From Capra hircus (taxonomy: Eukaryota > Chordata > Mammalia > Artiodactyla > Bovidae), in NCBI RefSeq assembly GCF_001704415.2, contig NC_030822.1:50585345-50649344 (forward strand): a DNA stretch of 64,000 nucleotides, given 5' to 3'. Made by a program: the position numbers and the translations under genes. Below the pieces are notes generated by a model that searched no databases, was not told the origin of the DNA, and was given only the letters and a program-made list of their open reading frames with translations. Shown one piece after another: positions 1 through 12,765 of this stretch. Position 1 is the first letter of the stretch. Every line of letters starts with the position of its first letter.

Positions 1-289
1 ATTCACTCACTCATCCAGTAGCTATCAGTCTGGCACTACTGTGCACCAGCCACCGTGCTAAATGCTAGGATAAAGCACAAGGCACTTTCCCTAGGAGCTC
101 ACAGGCGTGTGGCCAAGACAAGTACATAAGCAGGTCTGATCGCCTGATAAAAGTTAACAGTAGAGATAAACAGAGGCACAGGAACCAGACTCAGCATGGG
201 AACAGAATCAAGGATACCTACAGGAGGTGGTGCCACACCCAGCTCTGAATGGTGAGCAGTGCTGGCCAGTCAAGATAAGTTAAGAGTTT

Positions 290-500
290 GGGATTAAAAT
301 ATACACATACTAGATAACTAGTTAGGATCTACTGTTTAGCACGGGGAACTCAACTCAATACTCTGTAATGGCCTATATGGGAAAAGAATCTACATAAGAG
401 TGGATATACATACATGTATAACTGAGACACTTTGCTGTACACCTGAAGCTAACACAACATTGTAAATCAACTATACCCCAATAAAAATTTTTTAAAATAC
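290..500 (+). mobile_element. L1 3' end, first of two adjacent copies
   Basis: This AT-rich segment has the familiar L1 3' UTR phrases (ctgtacacctgaagctaac, acacaacattgtaaatcaac) and ends with AATAAAAATTTTTT at 479-494. No ORF2 sequence is attached. The family name is tentative. Confidence 0.6.
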
Positions 501-509
501 ACACTACTA

Positions 510-740
510 TATATAAAATAGATAACCAACAAGGATCTACTTGTATCACAGAGAATTATACTAAATATTCTATAATATACAGAATAACCATACTCATTCT
601 ATAATGGAAGAGAATGTAAGAAATATATATGTGTGTGTATATATCTATATACATATGTATGTATAACTGAATCACTTCACTATATACCTAAAACTAACAC
701 AACATTATAAGTCAACTATATTTCAATAAAAATTAAAACC
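510..740 (+). mobile_element. L1 3' end, second adjacent copy
   Basis: A second copy of the same kind of sequence follows directly, with shared phrases (aaggatctact, actgaatcacttcac, aacacaacattataagtc) and its own AATAAAAATTAAAA end near 736. It carries a TATATGTGTG simple-repeat patch at 624-662. Confidence 0.6.
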
Positions 741-2039
741 AGAACAAAACAACAAAAAAGAAGGAATGAGAGTGAAGAAAAGGGAATCCCAAGGAGAGAG
801 CATAGCCCAAGTCAAGGCCAAGAGGAGAGAAACAACCTCATAAATATGAGGAATTACAGCAATTTAATGATGCTGGAGCACACAATGTGACCTCGGGGAT
901 GATGGGAGAAGATGGAGAGATGGGAGGTTCCTGGACCACGGAGGGCCACGTATGTAATGTCCCATGAGATCAAGCTTGAAAGAGACTCATTCATTTTGCA
1001 AAAAAAGTCACCAGTGATCTTAGTAAAAGAACTTCAGTAGCATGATGAAACCAGAGGTTAGACTGGAGAAGTTAAACAGCAGACAAGGGATATGGAAGCA
1101 AAGATGACTCCAGTAGTTTGGTAAGAAAAGGGAGGAGAGGGATTAGATAGGAGAGGGATTGGGTTGAACTGGGGTCAAGGTTTGTCTTAGAATAAATATG
1201 TCTATGGGTTGAAGAGAAGGACCTAAGACACGGGAGGGGAAGGAGATGACAGATGGGCAAGAGCCTGAGAAGGCAAGACAGAGATGGTGCAGGTGGGTAG
1301 TGGCCGTGGAGGGGGAAGAGATGCCTCATTCTCTGGAACAAGGAGAGGATGTGAAGATGACGTGGTGATGGGTCATTTCAGTGACAGGGTGGAGGAGGGA
1401 AGTGGAGGAGAGAGATCACATCTGGTAGGCACAATTCTCTCAATAAGAAGGCCTGGAGCTCAGGTGACATAGGTTCCATGTAGACCCATAACACAGGTGC
1501 TCAAGGTCACCAAGAGACACGGAGGCCGAAGGGCCTCCCACCAGCCTTGACAACACACACAAATGAACGAAAGGCTGTGTGCCAAATGGCTCACGTGCGC
1601 TGGCTGGCGTTTCTCCATGTTCTCTGTTCCTGGCTACTGGGCGTCAAGCAGGAGGCGACACCGTGCGGAGGTCTTGTACCTGGATTACAGCTGAGAGGCT
1701 TCGAGAACCCGGGCAAGCAAGGCCTCAACATAAACAGGCCGGCTTGGCTTCTCCCATCTCTGAAGCCCCGTGAATGTCGCCTCCATCCCTCCATCCCTGC
1801 CCTGTCTGTCCTTGCGAGTGAGAATGGAGGGAAGGTGGGAGGCCGAGGAAGGAAGGGGTCAGTAAGGAAGCGGTGCCTGATGGATGGAGGAGGCGGGCAC
1901 AGAGGAGGAAGAGGAGGGTGCTGGGGTCAGTGTGGGGCTATTTGTTTCTCATCTGAGTATCGGAAATGAGGCCACAAACTTGCTTTTCAGTGGAGAGCTT
2001 TCCTTTAAACAGCTGGCCCGGACCTGCTGCCGCCTCTTC

Positions 2040-2400
2040 AGCTGCTCTGAGGTCCCCTCACACCCCCCACCTTGCTGCCCCTCTGGGTCTCCACGGACGA
2101 TTCCTGGTCCTCCTTCTGGGCCTGGCCAATGGACACCTTCAGGGCTCAGCTCTGGGTCATCTCTTCCAGAAAGCCTTCCTTCTCCACCCCCAGGTAGCTC
2201 AGGCAACCTGTTCTCTCATGACACCCACCTTCCCACCCACACATCATATTTTTCTGGGATTTCACATCCTGTTAAAGTTACCTGCGAACACGTCTGTCTC
2301 TCCTACCAGACCCTGAGTTCCCTTAGCACAGGAGCCCTGTTTGACTCATGTTTCTACCCTCAGGGTTTGGCACAGGACAGACATCAATACAAGCCCGTCA
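2040..2400 (+). mobile_element. L2-like LINE 3' end
   Basis: The segment reads like the diverged L2 3' end: a cysteine/proline-rich coding-like start, then phrases such as tctcctaccagaccctgag, acaggagccctgtttgact and ggcacaggacagacatc. It is ancient and heavily mutated. Confidence 0.5.
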
Positions 2401-3192
2401 AACACAGCTGAGCCAGAGTGATGTTCAAAGGTCCTCTCTTCTCTGCTGCCCACAGGATGAGCAGTCAGTGTTAAAGACACTGGCTGTGAGGGTCCTGAAA
2501 GCCTTCCCCTCGGCCTGGACCACTCAGGACCTGGCCCTGTTGAGCCTGGGCGAGATGGAGGACAGGGGCCATCTCTGGAGCTCAGGCTGTAGACGGCTGA
2601 CGCTCGGGCTGTGCGATGCCCAGGAGAGGCTCCCCTCTCCTGCTCACCCCACACCCTGCCTGGTACACACAGCATGTTTATTTCTAGTTTTCCTCAGCTT
2701 AGTGGATTTCCCCATATCCTCAGTACTGCAGGGAAAGAGAGTCACAGAGGGACCTGGCGTGCCAAGGAGTCCCTTCCAGGTCACCTCTGGTTTTGTGTGC
2801 ACCAGCAGTGACCCGGCTCTGTTGCTGTGTTTTGCCCGGCGCTTGACTGTGTGCTGTCATTATGATGGCCGTTATTCTTCTCAGGGAGAGATGGTGACTA
2901 ATAATAACATCATGGGAAAAACAAATGCAAATCATTGAACAAGCAGATCCTGTAGTGCATGTTAATAATTCAAAGTAAATGCTAAATCTATTCCCCAGGC
3001 CTCCGAAGGAAAGAAGCTTTAAGCATCCTGAACCTGGTCTTCCTCTCAGAGATTGGAAAGCTATATACTCTATTCCCAGCTTGGGCATCTTAGGACATCT
3101 GGGGACATAGAAAGGCAGGCCGTGGAAAGTGTCCCCTCATCCCGTTAATCAATTCCTCCTTGCTGCCCATGACTCTCTAATTACTCCCTGTT

Positions 3193-3632
3193 GTAGACCG
3201 AGTTGTATCCCCCCAAAAGATACACTGAAGTCTTAACCCCCAGGACATGTGAACATGGTCTTGCTCAGAAATAGGGTCTTTGCAGATCTTCATCAAGTTA
3301 AGATCAGATCACGCTGTGAAAGGGTGGGTGAACCCTAAATCCAACGACGAATGGTCTTAAAAGGAAAGAGATCTGGTGCAGGGGGAAGAAGGTCATGAAA
3401 AGATGGAGGCAGAGACTGGAGGTATGAGGCCCCAAGGCAAGGGTCACCTACAACCACCAGAAGCTGGGAGAAAGCCTGGAATAGATGCTTCCCTAGGACC
3501 CCCGAGGGACCATGGCCCTGCCAACACCTTGATTTCAGACTCCTGGCCTCCAGAGCTGTAAGAGGGCACGTTTCTGGTTTTAGGCCATCTGGTCTATGAT
3601 GCTTTGTGATAGGAGCCCTAAGAACTAACATA
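3193..3632 (+). mobile_element. MLT1-like LTR (ERVL-MaLR remnant)
   Basis: The sequence follows the MaLR LTR layout: gagttgtatccccccaaaag, gtcttaacccccaggacatg, aatagggtctttgcagatc, caccttgatttcagactcct and ggcctccagagctgtaagag. It is a non-coding remnant of an ancient element present in most placental mammals. The subfamily is not decided. Confidence 0.65.
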
Positions 3633-4808
3633 CTGTCTGAGAAGAAGAGACCAGCAGTGTGGTTCTCATGGCACTTGACTTTTTAGCCACGAGTGCATCT
3701 CAAGAGACATGTGCCTGGAAGGTGAGCTGACCCAAAGAGAGGGAAACACCCAGTGAGAGTGGGGAATCAGCCTCTGGGGAGGAGAGAGGGAGAGCAGAAA
3801 AAAGAACTAGTGTTCATGAGGATCTGGTGTCCATATGTGAAGGTAACTGGGTCAGAAAACATAGGCAACCTCAGATGCCTACTTAACTAAACCTCGAGAG
3901 TGTGTAATGCAAGGCAGAAAATACAATTTCATAGTACACTGGATGAGCCAGGGCTTACGAACAGATTGCATTTTAAAAGAAGAGAGCAATCTGAAAAGTA
4001 GAAAGGCGGAAGAGCGTTAAATGTCACAGAGAGAAGGAATGACATCAAAGTTTATAAATCTCAGGGTAGAAAAATATCAGAGGAGGAGCAAAGCACAAAT
4101 AGGGTGCCGCCGCATGGACAAAATGATTGATGTCTTTGTTTTAACACAATTGATGAAAGTGAAGGAGAGAAGTTATTGTAATGAGTGACTTTGACTATCC
4201 AGACATCTGTTGGAAAACTTATGTGGCTAAAAGCAAGGCACCTGATATATTCCTAACTTGTCTGGGTGGCAATTCAATCTTCCCAATTGCTGACGAAGTG
4301 ACCAGCGGCAAAATGAAAGTCATAGGAACCTTGGAAGAAAGGGCTTGTTATGTCATCTGTTTCCTTTATTTGACAAACGTTTTGAGTGTCATGGCACGCA
4401 GTATATTCATTTAACATAAAGATAGATTAGGTGTGGTTCCCACCCTCAAGAGGCCCACAATGAGTATTGAGTGAGCCAGACACAAACATCATGGAAAAAT
4501 GCACTATGATTAATGCCTTCAATGACTGAGGGACCAACTGTTAGAAGGAAACACATAGGGAAACAGTAGGGGGTTTGGGTGAAATATCCAAGAAAGAGAA
4601 GAGGAATGTCCATAGTGAGACTTTCATCTTAGGTGCTAAAAAGGCACATTTTCCAGTAAACGTGAAAGAGAAGACAGTTTAAGAAGCAGATGGCTGGTGA
4701 GAGCCTATTGTAAAGCACAGTGGGAAAAAAAAGGTACAATCTGTTTTTAGGACACATTAAGTTAACCTTAAGAATGCATTCCGATACACAGAGGGTACAG
4801 ACAAATAT

Positions 4809-5130
4809 GGGCTTCCCTGGTGGCTCAGTGGTAAAGCATCTGCCTGCCAATGCAGGAGACTTGAGTTTGATCCCTGGGTCAGGAAGACCCCTGGAGAAGA
4901 GAATGGCAACCCTCTCCAGTATTTTGAGCTTCCTAGGTGGCTCAATGGTAAAGAATCCACCTACAGGAGCTGCAGGAGACACAGGTTCCATCCCTGGGTC
5001 AGGAAGATCCCCTGGAGGCAGAAATGGTGACCCATTCCAGTATTCTTGCCTGGGAAATCCCACGGACAGAGGAGCCTGGCAAGCAACAGTCCATGGGATC
5101 GCAGAGAGTCAGACACGACTGAGCGGCTAA
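4809..5130 (+). mobile_element. Two abutting Bov-tA/BovA SINEs
   Basis: Two tRNA-derived units follow one another. The first starts gggcttccctggtggctcag (4809); the second starts cttcctaggtggctcaatgg (4930) and ends gacacgactgagcggctaa. Both carry the ggtcaggaagacccctgg-type linker. Confidence 0.85.
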
Positions 5131-5137
5131 GCTCAAA

Positions 5138-5640
5138 GACAAATACTATTTGATTCCACTTACATGAGGAACCTAAAACAGTCAAATTCATAGAGTCAGA
5201 AAGCACACTGGTAGATGCCAGAGGCTGGGGTGGGGAGGGGATGGCGAGTTAGTGTTTCATGGGGACAGAGTTTAGGAAGGTGAAAAGTTCGGGAGTGGAA
5301 AATGATGAGGTGCACGATGTGAATGCGCTTAGCGCCACTGAATTGCAGTCTGTAGCGTTAGTCGCCCAGTCGTGTCTGACCCTTCGCAACCCCATGGACT
5401 GTAGCCCACCAGGCTCCTCTGTCCATGGGATTCTCCAGGCAAGAATCCTGGAGTGGGTTGCCATTTCCTCCTCCAGAGGATCTTCCCCACCCAGCGATCG
5501 AACTTGAGTCTCCTCCACTGCAGGCAGATTCTTTACTGTATGAACTACAGGGAAGTCTCAAATTGTACAGTTAAGTATGTTTAAAATAGTATGCTTTATA
5601 TTATGTGACTTTTATGGCAATAATTGGGAACACATGTACA
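5138..5640 (+). mobile_element. Older mammalian repeat split by a SINE
   Basis: 5138-5345 (phrases such as gattccacttacatgagg, gaggctggggtggggag, gcgccactgaattg) and 5561-5640 (aattgtacagttaag, atgtgacttttatggcaata) read as one old L1-type 3' sequence interrupted by an antisense SINE at 5346-5560. Confidence 0.5.
5346..5560 (-). mobile_element. Bov-tA/BovA SINE, antisense
   Basis: The antisense unit contains cagtcgtgtctgacccttcg, agcccaccaggctcctctg and tgggttgccatttcctcctc. A short direct repeat AATTG flanks it at 5341-5345 and 5561-5565. Confidence 0.85.
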
Positions 5641-5735
5641 CCTGTGGTGGATTCATGTCAATGTATGGCAAAACCTATACAGCATTGTAAAGTAAAATAA
5701 AGTAAAAATAAAAATTAAAATTAAAAAAAAAAAAA
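5640..5735 (+). mobile_element. L1 3' end with A-rich tail
   Basis: The segment contains tgtggtggattcatgtcaatg and tatacagcattgtaaagt, followed by AATAAA-like repeats and a poly-A run to 5735. It resembles the ruminant L1 3' terminus also seen at 13135-13260. Confidence 0.55.
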
Positions 5736-6263
5736 GCTCATAAACCTCCGTTTGTCATAGAAGGGGGTTAAAGGAAATCCTAAGAAAGGAAAGATATCAG
5801 AAGAGCTGCCCAAAGAAGTCTTTAAGTCAGGATTTGAAAGGGAACATATATAAGAGCAAGAAGCACTTCCTTAGAGATATATTACACCAGAGACCTGAGA
5901 AGATAGTGTTAGAAAGCTGACATCCTAAGTCAGCTCCTCCAAAATGCTAAAGTAATGGCTTGTTAGTATCCCAAGTTCTACTTAGGGTGGGCCCTTGAAG
6001 AAGGGGTGGCCAGGCTCTTTCTGGGGCCAATGTCCACAGGCTGGACTTTGGAGGGCACAAAACTCCTCAACCCCTACCTGCTCCTGTCTTCAAGGTCAAT
6101 GGACAGAAAATGTGGGAAAAAGTAAGATTATAAGGGAGCCCCTAAGTGCTCCAAATGTGGGCAAGACTCTTGAACTCCTGGCTTCCCTGGGAACCAAAGG
6201 GAGACTGGAAGAGGCGGAAGGAGGCCCAAGCAGACAAATGTTTTTATCTCAAAGAAGAGAAAG

Positions 6264-6545
6264 AGGGGCTTCTCTGATGGTCCGGTGGTTATGAATTCAC
6301 CTGCCAATGCAGGAGACACGGGTTTGATCCCTGGTCTGGAAAGATCCCACCTGCCGTGGGGCAACTAAGCTTGTGAACCACAAGTACTGAGCCCATGCAC
6401 CCTAGAGCCTGTGCTCCAGAAGAAGAGAAGCCAGCTCAATGAGCAACCTGTGCAACGCAACTGGGGAGTAGCCCCCACTCACCACAACTAGAGAAAGCCT
6501 GCGCACAGCAATGAAGACCCAGCGCAGCCAAAAACAAATAAACTA
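6264..6545 (+). mobile_element. CHR-2-like tRNA-Glu SINE
   Basis: It begins ggggcttctctgatggtcc and continues with gaagacccagcgcagcc near its A-rich 3' end, the longer cetartiodactyl tRNA-SINE type. Confidence 0.7.
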
Positions 6546-6963
6546 CAAGGCAAAGAGATGGGTTAAACAACAGTACACTGGCAGATGCCTGGCTTGTACT
6601 AGGCGTGCCTTCTCCTACATAGACAGCAACTGCCCGAGGCCACATGACAGTAGGCGAGCCGGGACTCCATCAGGCTGTGCCGTCCCCAGCACGCTCTGAT
6701 GTGGCATGAAAGGCTGAGGTCCTAGAGCTGGTTCTGTCCCTAATTCAGTGCCGGTGACCTGGGTATTTTCCTGTCTGAGGGCTCCATTCCTTATCTGTAA
6801 GATAAAGTGACAGGAAATCTACAGGGCCCCTCTTTGCCCTGACATCCTCTGCTGTTCCTTGAATCCTGGGCCTGCCTGGTTCAGCGGCAGCCTGGCTTGC
6901 TGGCTCGGGAGCCCCGTCCTCGCATCCCCACAGCTCCCCTGCTGGGGCCCTGCACGCACTCAC

Positions 6964-7565
6964 CAGCACTGTGTGCTTGTAGGCCCTGTGGATCACGATG
7001 CTGTAGCCCCACACGGTCACGTCCACCTGCTTGACCCACAGCGCCAGCGACGGATCTCGGTCCTCGTTCTTGGCGGTGACGACGAACTTGGGGAATGTGT
7101 CTGAGTTCGGCCTGCTTCCTGTGGTGCACAGGATGAGCGGGCAGCTGGTCTGGAAGTCAAAGGGGTAGCCGTCAAAGGTCAGGTAGTGGCCGTAGCCCGA
7201 GACGACGCAGGAGGCGTCGGTGCGGGCCTGGCAGTAGTAGAGGCCACCCTCCTCCATGCAGTACTCGTCGTCCTTGCAGGGGATGGTCTCACAGTGGACG
7301 CTGTTGTCCGTGCCGTTGCAGTAGCAGAAGATCTGGCAGTCCAGGTCCACCCAGAAGGTCTCATTGGTGGCAAGCTGGTGCCCTTCGAAGTTGCAGCCAC
7401 ACTCGCTCCGGGTGACGCACTGGCTGCCTTGCAGGGCGTAGCCCTCGTCACACTGACACCCCTCGGTGCAGGTGTCCACACAGATGGGGCCCAGGGCCAG
7501 GGTCTCACAGGTCTCTGTACACGTCATGCACTCCTCGAAATGGCTGTTCTCCGGGCACTCCAGAG
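6964..7565 (-). CDS. TECTA: TECTA coding exon 10: TIL2 and first half of VWD3
   Basis: The exon has 602 nt, residues 981-1181. It starts PLECPENSHFEEC, TIL2 (about 984-1036) with CTEGCQCDEGYAL and CGCNFEGHQLATNETFW, then VWD3 from CVVSGYGHYLTFDGYPF (GYGH where other family members have GDPH). It ends AYKHTVL at the donor GTGCTG|GTGAGT. The acceptor is CCCTCAG; phase 1 in, phase 0 out. The expected next exon, carrying the CGLCG half of VWD3, is not found in 1-6963, so this is the last TECTA exon in the window. Confidence 0.95.
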
Positions 7566-10500
7566 CTGAGGGTGGGCAAGGAGAAGAGGGGCTTGAGAAA
7601 GGGACAGAGAGTAGAGACAGAGTTTGTGTACACTCATCAGCATGCACAAGTGCATGTGCGTTCACAGGTGTATGCACATGTATGTGCGTGTGTGTGCATG
7701 CATGGGTGTGTGCAATGCACGTGTGTGCCTGTGTGTGCATGTGTATATGCAGCATGTGACTCTTATTTGTCTGGTGCAGTGGGCTCAGGGAGCGCCACGT
7801 GAGCAGCATGCCACCAGCTTCACTGGGGGTGATCCATCCGAGACTCCGTGAGCCTTTGTCATGTGCCCAAACACATGATTTCTCACATAGAAGATTCTGG
7901 GAGGACAGGCCTGTTCTGAGCACCTGCAACATGCCAGGCACTGTTCTAGGCATTTTAGTGTGATTTTCCCAACAACTTGGATGGTAAGGAAAGTCGAATC
8001 ACCCTTGTCTTACAGGTAAGGAAACTGAAGTTCAGTGACTTCACCCCGCTGGTACTGGAGAGAGATTTGAACCTGTGTCTCTTGAATCTAAGTCTCCAAA
8101 CTCAAAGACTTTGGCAAGAGAGTCCTGGAAGGAACAAATGCTTTGAGGCCACAGAGACCTGGGGGTGCATCTCTGAGCTTCAGTTTCTTCTTTTATTAAA
8201 TAAGGACAATGCTTAACTAGCACCGCTGTTCTGAGGATTAATAATCTAATATGCCAAGTCCACAGTAGTGTCAGTAAACTCTGTGCTCTTCCCCCTCTTA
8301 TTCTTCCCTCCATTACAGACAGGTTTCAGGGTGGTACCACTACTCTACAAACTGGACTCCCCCTGGGTCTTTCGTCTCTCTGCTCCTGTGCCCTCTGACC
8401 CCTTCTGCTGCCTCACTGACTTCAGAAATGGTCACCCCCACCTCCTCTGTTCACGCCCTTGGCCCCAATGGCATAGCCCTCACCAAGTAAAATGCTACCC
8501 ATCTTCCAACTTCACTTCAAGTTGTGCTTCTGTCTAGAAGCCTTCCTTGATGGATTAAGTCTCTGAGTCACTAAGCACAGCACGTAATAGAAAATCATAC
8601 ATAGCTCATCGTGGGGTTCTGTGTAACCTTCCCATTCCTCTTTATTATTTTTGTTTGTCGGAATTTGATATGAGCTGGGGTGAGTCCAGGAGCAGAGAAG
8701 AAATCTACCTACAGGTCTGTGTTGTCTGAAGATCTGTGAAGGTCCTCACCCACCATCTCCTGGGAGTTTAAGATCTTGCCTTTAAGGCTCTTTTTAGGTA
8801 TTATGTACACTATCACTCCTTAAGAGGGTTTTATAATCCAAGGACACAAAGGACACTATAGAGAAAAAGCGCCTGACAGTAATAGACCTGCTGATGAGTA
8901 CCAACTCAACAGTTCCGCACTGCGTACTGAAAGCCAATCTTTTTTTTTCCCTCTGGGCTAAGGGGTTGTCTCCATTTCTGTTGACTAGTTGAAGGCTAGT
9001 TCAGCACTAATAAAATATGTCTGTAGAGAGGGATTTTCACATTTGTCTCTAAATTATGAATGTTCTAACACTGACTGGAGGTTTATGGTGATAGCAAATA
9101 ACATGACTTATTTAAATGGCTCCCATTTTATGAATTATTGTGTTGTCTGAATGTGTCTGAAAGTCTGGCATATACAGAAGCGAAGTAATAAAACTTCTCC
9201 TGGCCCCCAAAATGCCTCTGAAATTACTTAATTGGGCAGTCTGACTCTGCCAGTGAGCGCCGGTTAAAAAAATATCCGAACACAGAAGCAGCGGTTGTTT
9301 CTCTCCAGGCCCAAAGGAGACTGTGTTCCTGATTCGCAGTTGTCACGCAATCCAATCCCCACACTGCAAGACCCCGGCCAGATTAACCTCTTAGTACTCA
9401 AAGACTTGATTATAAAGTGTGTGTGTGCTCTGGACTGCCTCGCCAGACCCATCCACACATTCTAGGGCATTCTCAAGTGTGTGCCGTGACCCTCCACCCA
9501 AGGAAGCCAGGCTCCATGTAGTTGCTGCTGTCCACGTGTCTCCCTCTAAAAGAGGTACTTAAAAGCACTTGCTCCAGCTCTGCAGGCTCTGATGAAGGAT
9601 TCAGTTCAGTTCAGTTGCTCAGTCATGTCCAAATCTTTGTGACCCCATGGAATGCAGCAAGCCAAGCTTCCCTGTTCATACCAACTCCCAGAGCATGTTC
9701 AAACTCATGTCCATAGAGTCAGTAATGCCATCCAACCATCTCATCCTTTATCATCCCCTTGTATTCCTCTTAAATCTTTCCCAGCATCAGGGTCTTTTCC
9801 AGTGAGTCAAATCTTTGCATCAGGTGGCCAAAGTATTGGAGTTTCAGCATCAGTCCTTTCAATGAATATTCAGGACTGATTTCTTTTAGGATTGACTGGT
9901 TTGATCTCCTTGCAGTCCAAGGGACTCTCAAGAGTCTTCTCTAACACCAAGTTCAAAAGCATCAATTCTTCGGTGCTCAGCTTTCTTTATAGTCCAGCTC
10001 TCACATCCATACATGACTACTGGAAAAACCATAGCTTTGACTAGATGGATCTTTGTTGGCAATGTAATGTCTCTGCTTTTTAATATGCTGTCTAGGTTGG
10101 TCACAGCTTTTCTTCCAAGGAGCAAGCGTCTTTTAATTTCCATGGCTGCTGTCACCATCTGCAGTGATCTTGGAGCCCCCCAAAATAAAGTCTCTCACTG
10201 TTCCCACTGTTTCCCCATCAATTTGCCAAGAGGTGATGTGACCGGATGCCATGATCTTAGTTTTTTGAATGCTGAGTTTTAAACCAGCTTTTTCACTCTC
10301 ATCTTTAACTTTCATCAAGAGACTCTTCAGTTCCCCTTTGCTTTCTGCCATAAGGGTGGTGTCATCTGTATACCTGAGGTTATTGATATTTCTCCTGGCA
10401 ATCTTGATTCCAGCTTGTGCTTCACCCAGTCTGGCATTTCACATAATGTACTCTGCATATAAGTTAAATAAACTGGATGACAATATACAGCCTTGATGTA

Positions 10501-12724
10501 TTCCTTTCCCAATCTGGAACCAGTCAGTTGTTCCATGTCCAGTTCTAACTGTTGCTTCCTGACCTGCATACAGATTTCTCAGGAGGCAGGTAAGTTGGTC
10601 TGGTATTCCCATCTCTTTAAGAATTTTCCAGAGTTTGTTGTGATCCACACAGCCCAAGTCTTTGGCATAGTCAATATAGCAGAAGTAGATGCTTGTCTGG
10701 AACTCTTTTGCTTTTTCAATGATCCAACAGATGTTGGAAATTTGATCTCTGGTTCCTCTGCCTTTTCTAAATCCAGTTTGAACATCTGGAAGTTCTCAGT
10801 TAATGTACTGTAGAAGCCTGGCTTGGGGAATTTTGAGCATAACTTTGCTAGTGTGTTGGATGAGTGCAACTGTGTCGTAGTCTGAGCATTCTTTGGCATT
10901 GCCTTTCTTTGGGACTGGAATGAAAACTGACCTTTTCCAGTCCTGTGACCGCTGATGAGTTTTCCAAATTTGCCGACATATTGAGTGCAGCACTTTCACA
11001 GCATCATCTTTTAGGATTTGAAATAGCTCAACTGGAACTCCATCATCTCCGCTAGCTTTGTTCACAGTGATGCTTCCTCAGGCCCACTTCACTTCGCATT
11101 CCAGGATGTCTGGCACTTCACTTTGCATTCCAGGATGTCTGGCTCTAGGTGAGTGATCATACCGTTGTGGTTATCCAGGTCATTAAGACCACAGTTCTTC
11201 TGTGTATTCTTGCCACCTCTTAATATCTTCTGCTTCTGTTAGGTCCATACCATTTCTGTCCTTTATTGTGCCCATCATTGCATGAAGTGTTCCCTTGATA
11301 CCTGTAATTTTCTTGAAGAGATCTTCAGTCTTTCCCATTCTATTTCTATTCTATTCTATATAGTTTTTTTCCCTCTATTTCTTTGCATTGATCACTGAGG
11401 AAGGCTTTCTTATTTATCTCTCCTTGCTATTCTTTGGAACTCTCCATTCAATTGGTATATCTCCTTTTGTCCTTGGCCGTTAGCTTCTCTTCTTTTCTCA
11501 GCTATTTGTAAGGCCTCCTCAGACAACCATTTTGCCTTTTTGCATTTCTTGCTCTTGGAGATGGTCTTGATCACCACCTCCTGTACAATGTTACAAACCT
11601 CTGTGCATAGTTAGTTCTTCAGGCACTCTGTCTGTCAGATCTAATCCCTTGAATCTATTTCTCACTTCCACTGTATAATCATCAGGGATTTGATTTAGGT
11701 CATACCTGAATGGTCTAGTGGTTTTCCCTACTTTCTTCAATTTAAGTTTGAATTTGGCAATAAGGAGTTCATGATCTGAGCCACAATCAGCTCCCAGTCT
11801 TGTTTTTGCTGACTGTATAGAGCTTCTCCATCTTTGGCTGCAAAGAATATAATCAGTCTGATTTCGGTGTTGACCATCTGGTGATGTCCATGTGTAGAGT
11901 CTTCTCTTGTGTTGTTGGAAGAGGGTGTTTTCTATGACCAGTGTGTTCTCTTGGCAAAACTCTGTTAGCTTTTGCCCTGCTTCATTTTGTACTCCAAGGC
12001 CAAACTTGCCTGTTATTCCAGGTATCTTTTGATTTCCTACTTTTGCATTCCTGTCCCGTAGGAGGAAAAGGGCATTTTTTGTGTGTGTGTGTGTGTGTTA
12101 GTTCTAGGTCTTATAGGTCCTCATAGAACTGTTGGTGAAGGATAGGGAGAAGCAATTCTCAGCAGGTACTGCAACCAGGAAAAGAAAGCATCATTTCCAT
12201 GGTCCCACACTTACTTCGCATGAACAGTGCCACCAAACTGTGCTTGGTGCAGTACAAAAACAATCCAGTGACATTTCCCGCTGGGTAGGATCTCATAGCC
12301 TAAGAGGATGACACAGATACAGTCTGGCAACAACATGGATTGGGTATGGGCAGAGTCTGTAATCCTGTAACATGAATGAACTATAACTACAAAGCTGAGT
12401 GCAGGGGGAGGGACGGAGATCACTGCAGACAAGCTAGAGGTAAGGCAGAAGAGGATGTGGGAGGTGGGTTAATAAGAAGGCCTAGGGAAGGCATTCTGAG
12501 GTCCCAGTAGGTGTGGTGGTCAGTAGAAACCTTGGAGCCTCCCTCCCTTTAGGTGAATTTCTGAAAAGAACATTCCCAGAATTCCAGCTCCAGGACTGAC
12601 AGCCTCTGCCATTAAACCCTCCCCAGTGTGGTCAGGGTCACCTGGGACAAAACCACCTATATCTGGGATGACACTCCTTTGGATTTTTGATATTCAGAAA
12701 CAAGGGTATTATTATAAAATAAAG

Positions 12725-12765
<41 letters not shown>

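Larger units (their letters stand above)
1..6963. other. TECTA intron after coding exon 10 (not closed in window)
   Basis: No coding exon was recognised. The stretch holds L1 3' ends (290-740), an L2-like segment (2040-2400), an MLT1-like LTR (3193-3632) and several ruminant SINEs (4809-6545). Most of 740-2040 and 3640-4800 looks like old or unique non-coding DNA in which I see no further structure. The open frames here, including one of 140 codons at 1547-1969, show no family resemblance. Confidence 0.7.

Noticed and set aside
1547..1969. 140-codon plus-strand frame
   Set aside because: It has no recognisable domain or splice context, and overlapping open frames occur on both strands in GC-richer intron DNA.
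4809..5130. tRNA-like A and B box sequences as tRNA genes
   Set aside because: They belong to tRNA-derived SINEs found many times in the window; no intact cloverleaf can be supported.
6745..7953. 402-codon minus-strand open frame covering TECTA exon 10
   Set aside because: Only 6964-7565 matches TECTA. The rest is intron read through, including low-complexity TG-rich sequence translated as His/Thr repeats. The splice sites at both ends are good.
9928..11065. Reverse-transcriptase-like open frames as a host gene
   Set aside because: They are broken pieces of a BovB LINE in several frames, repeated elsewhere in the window.
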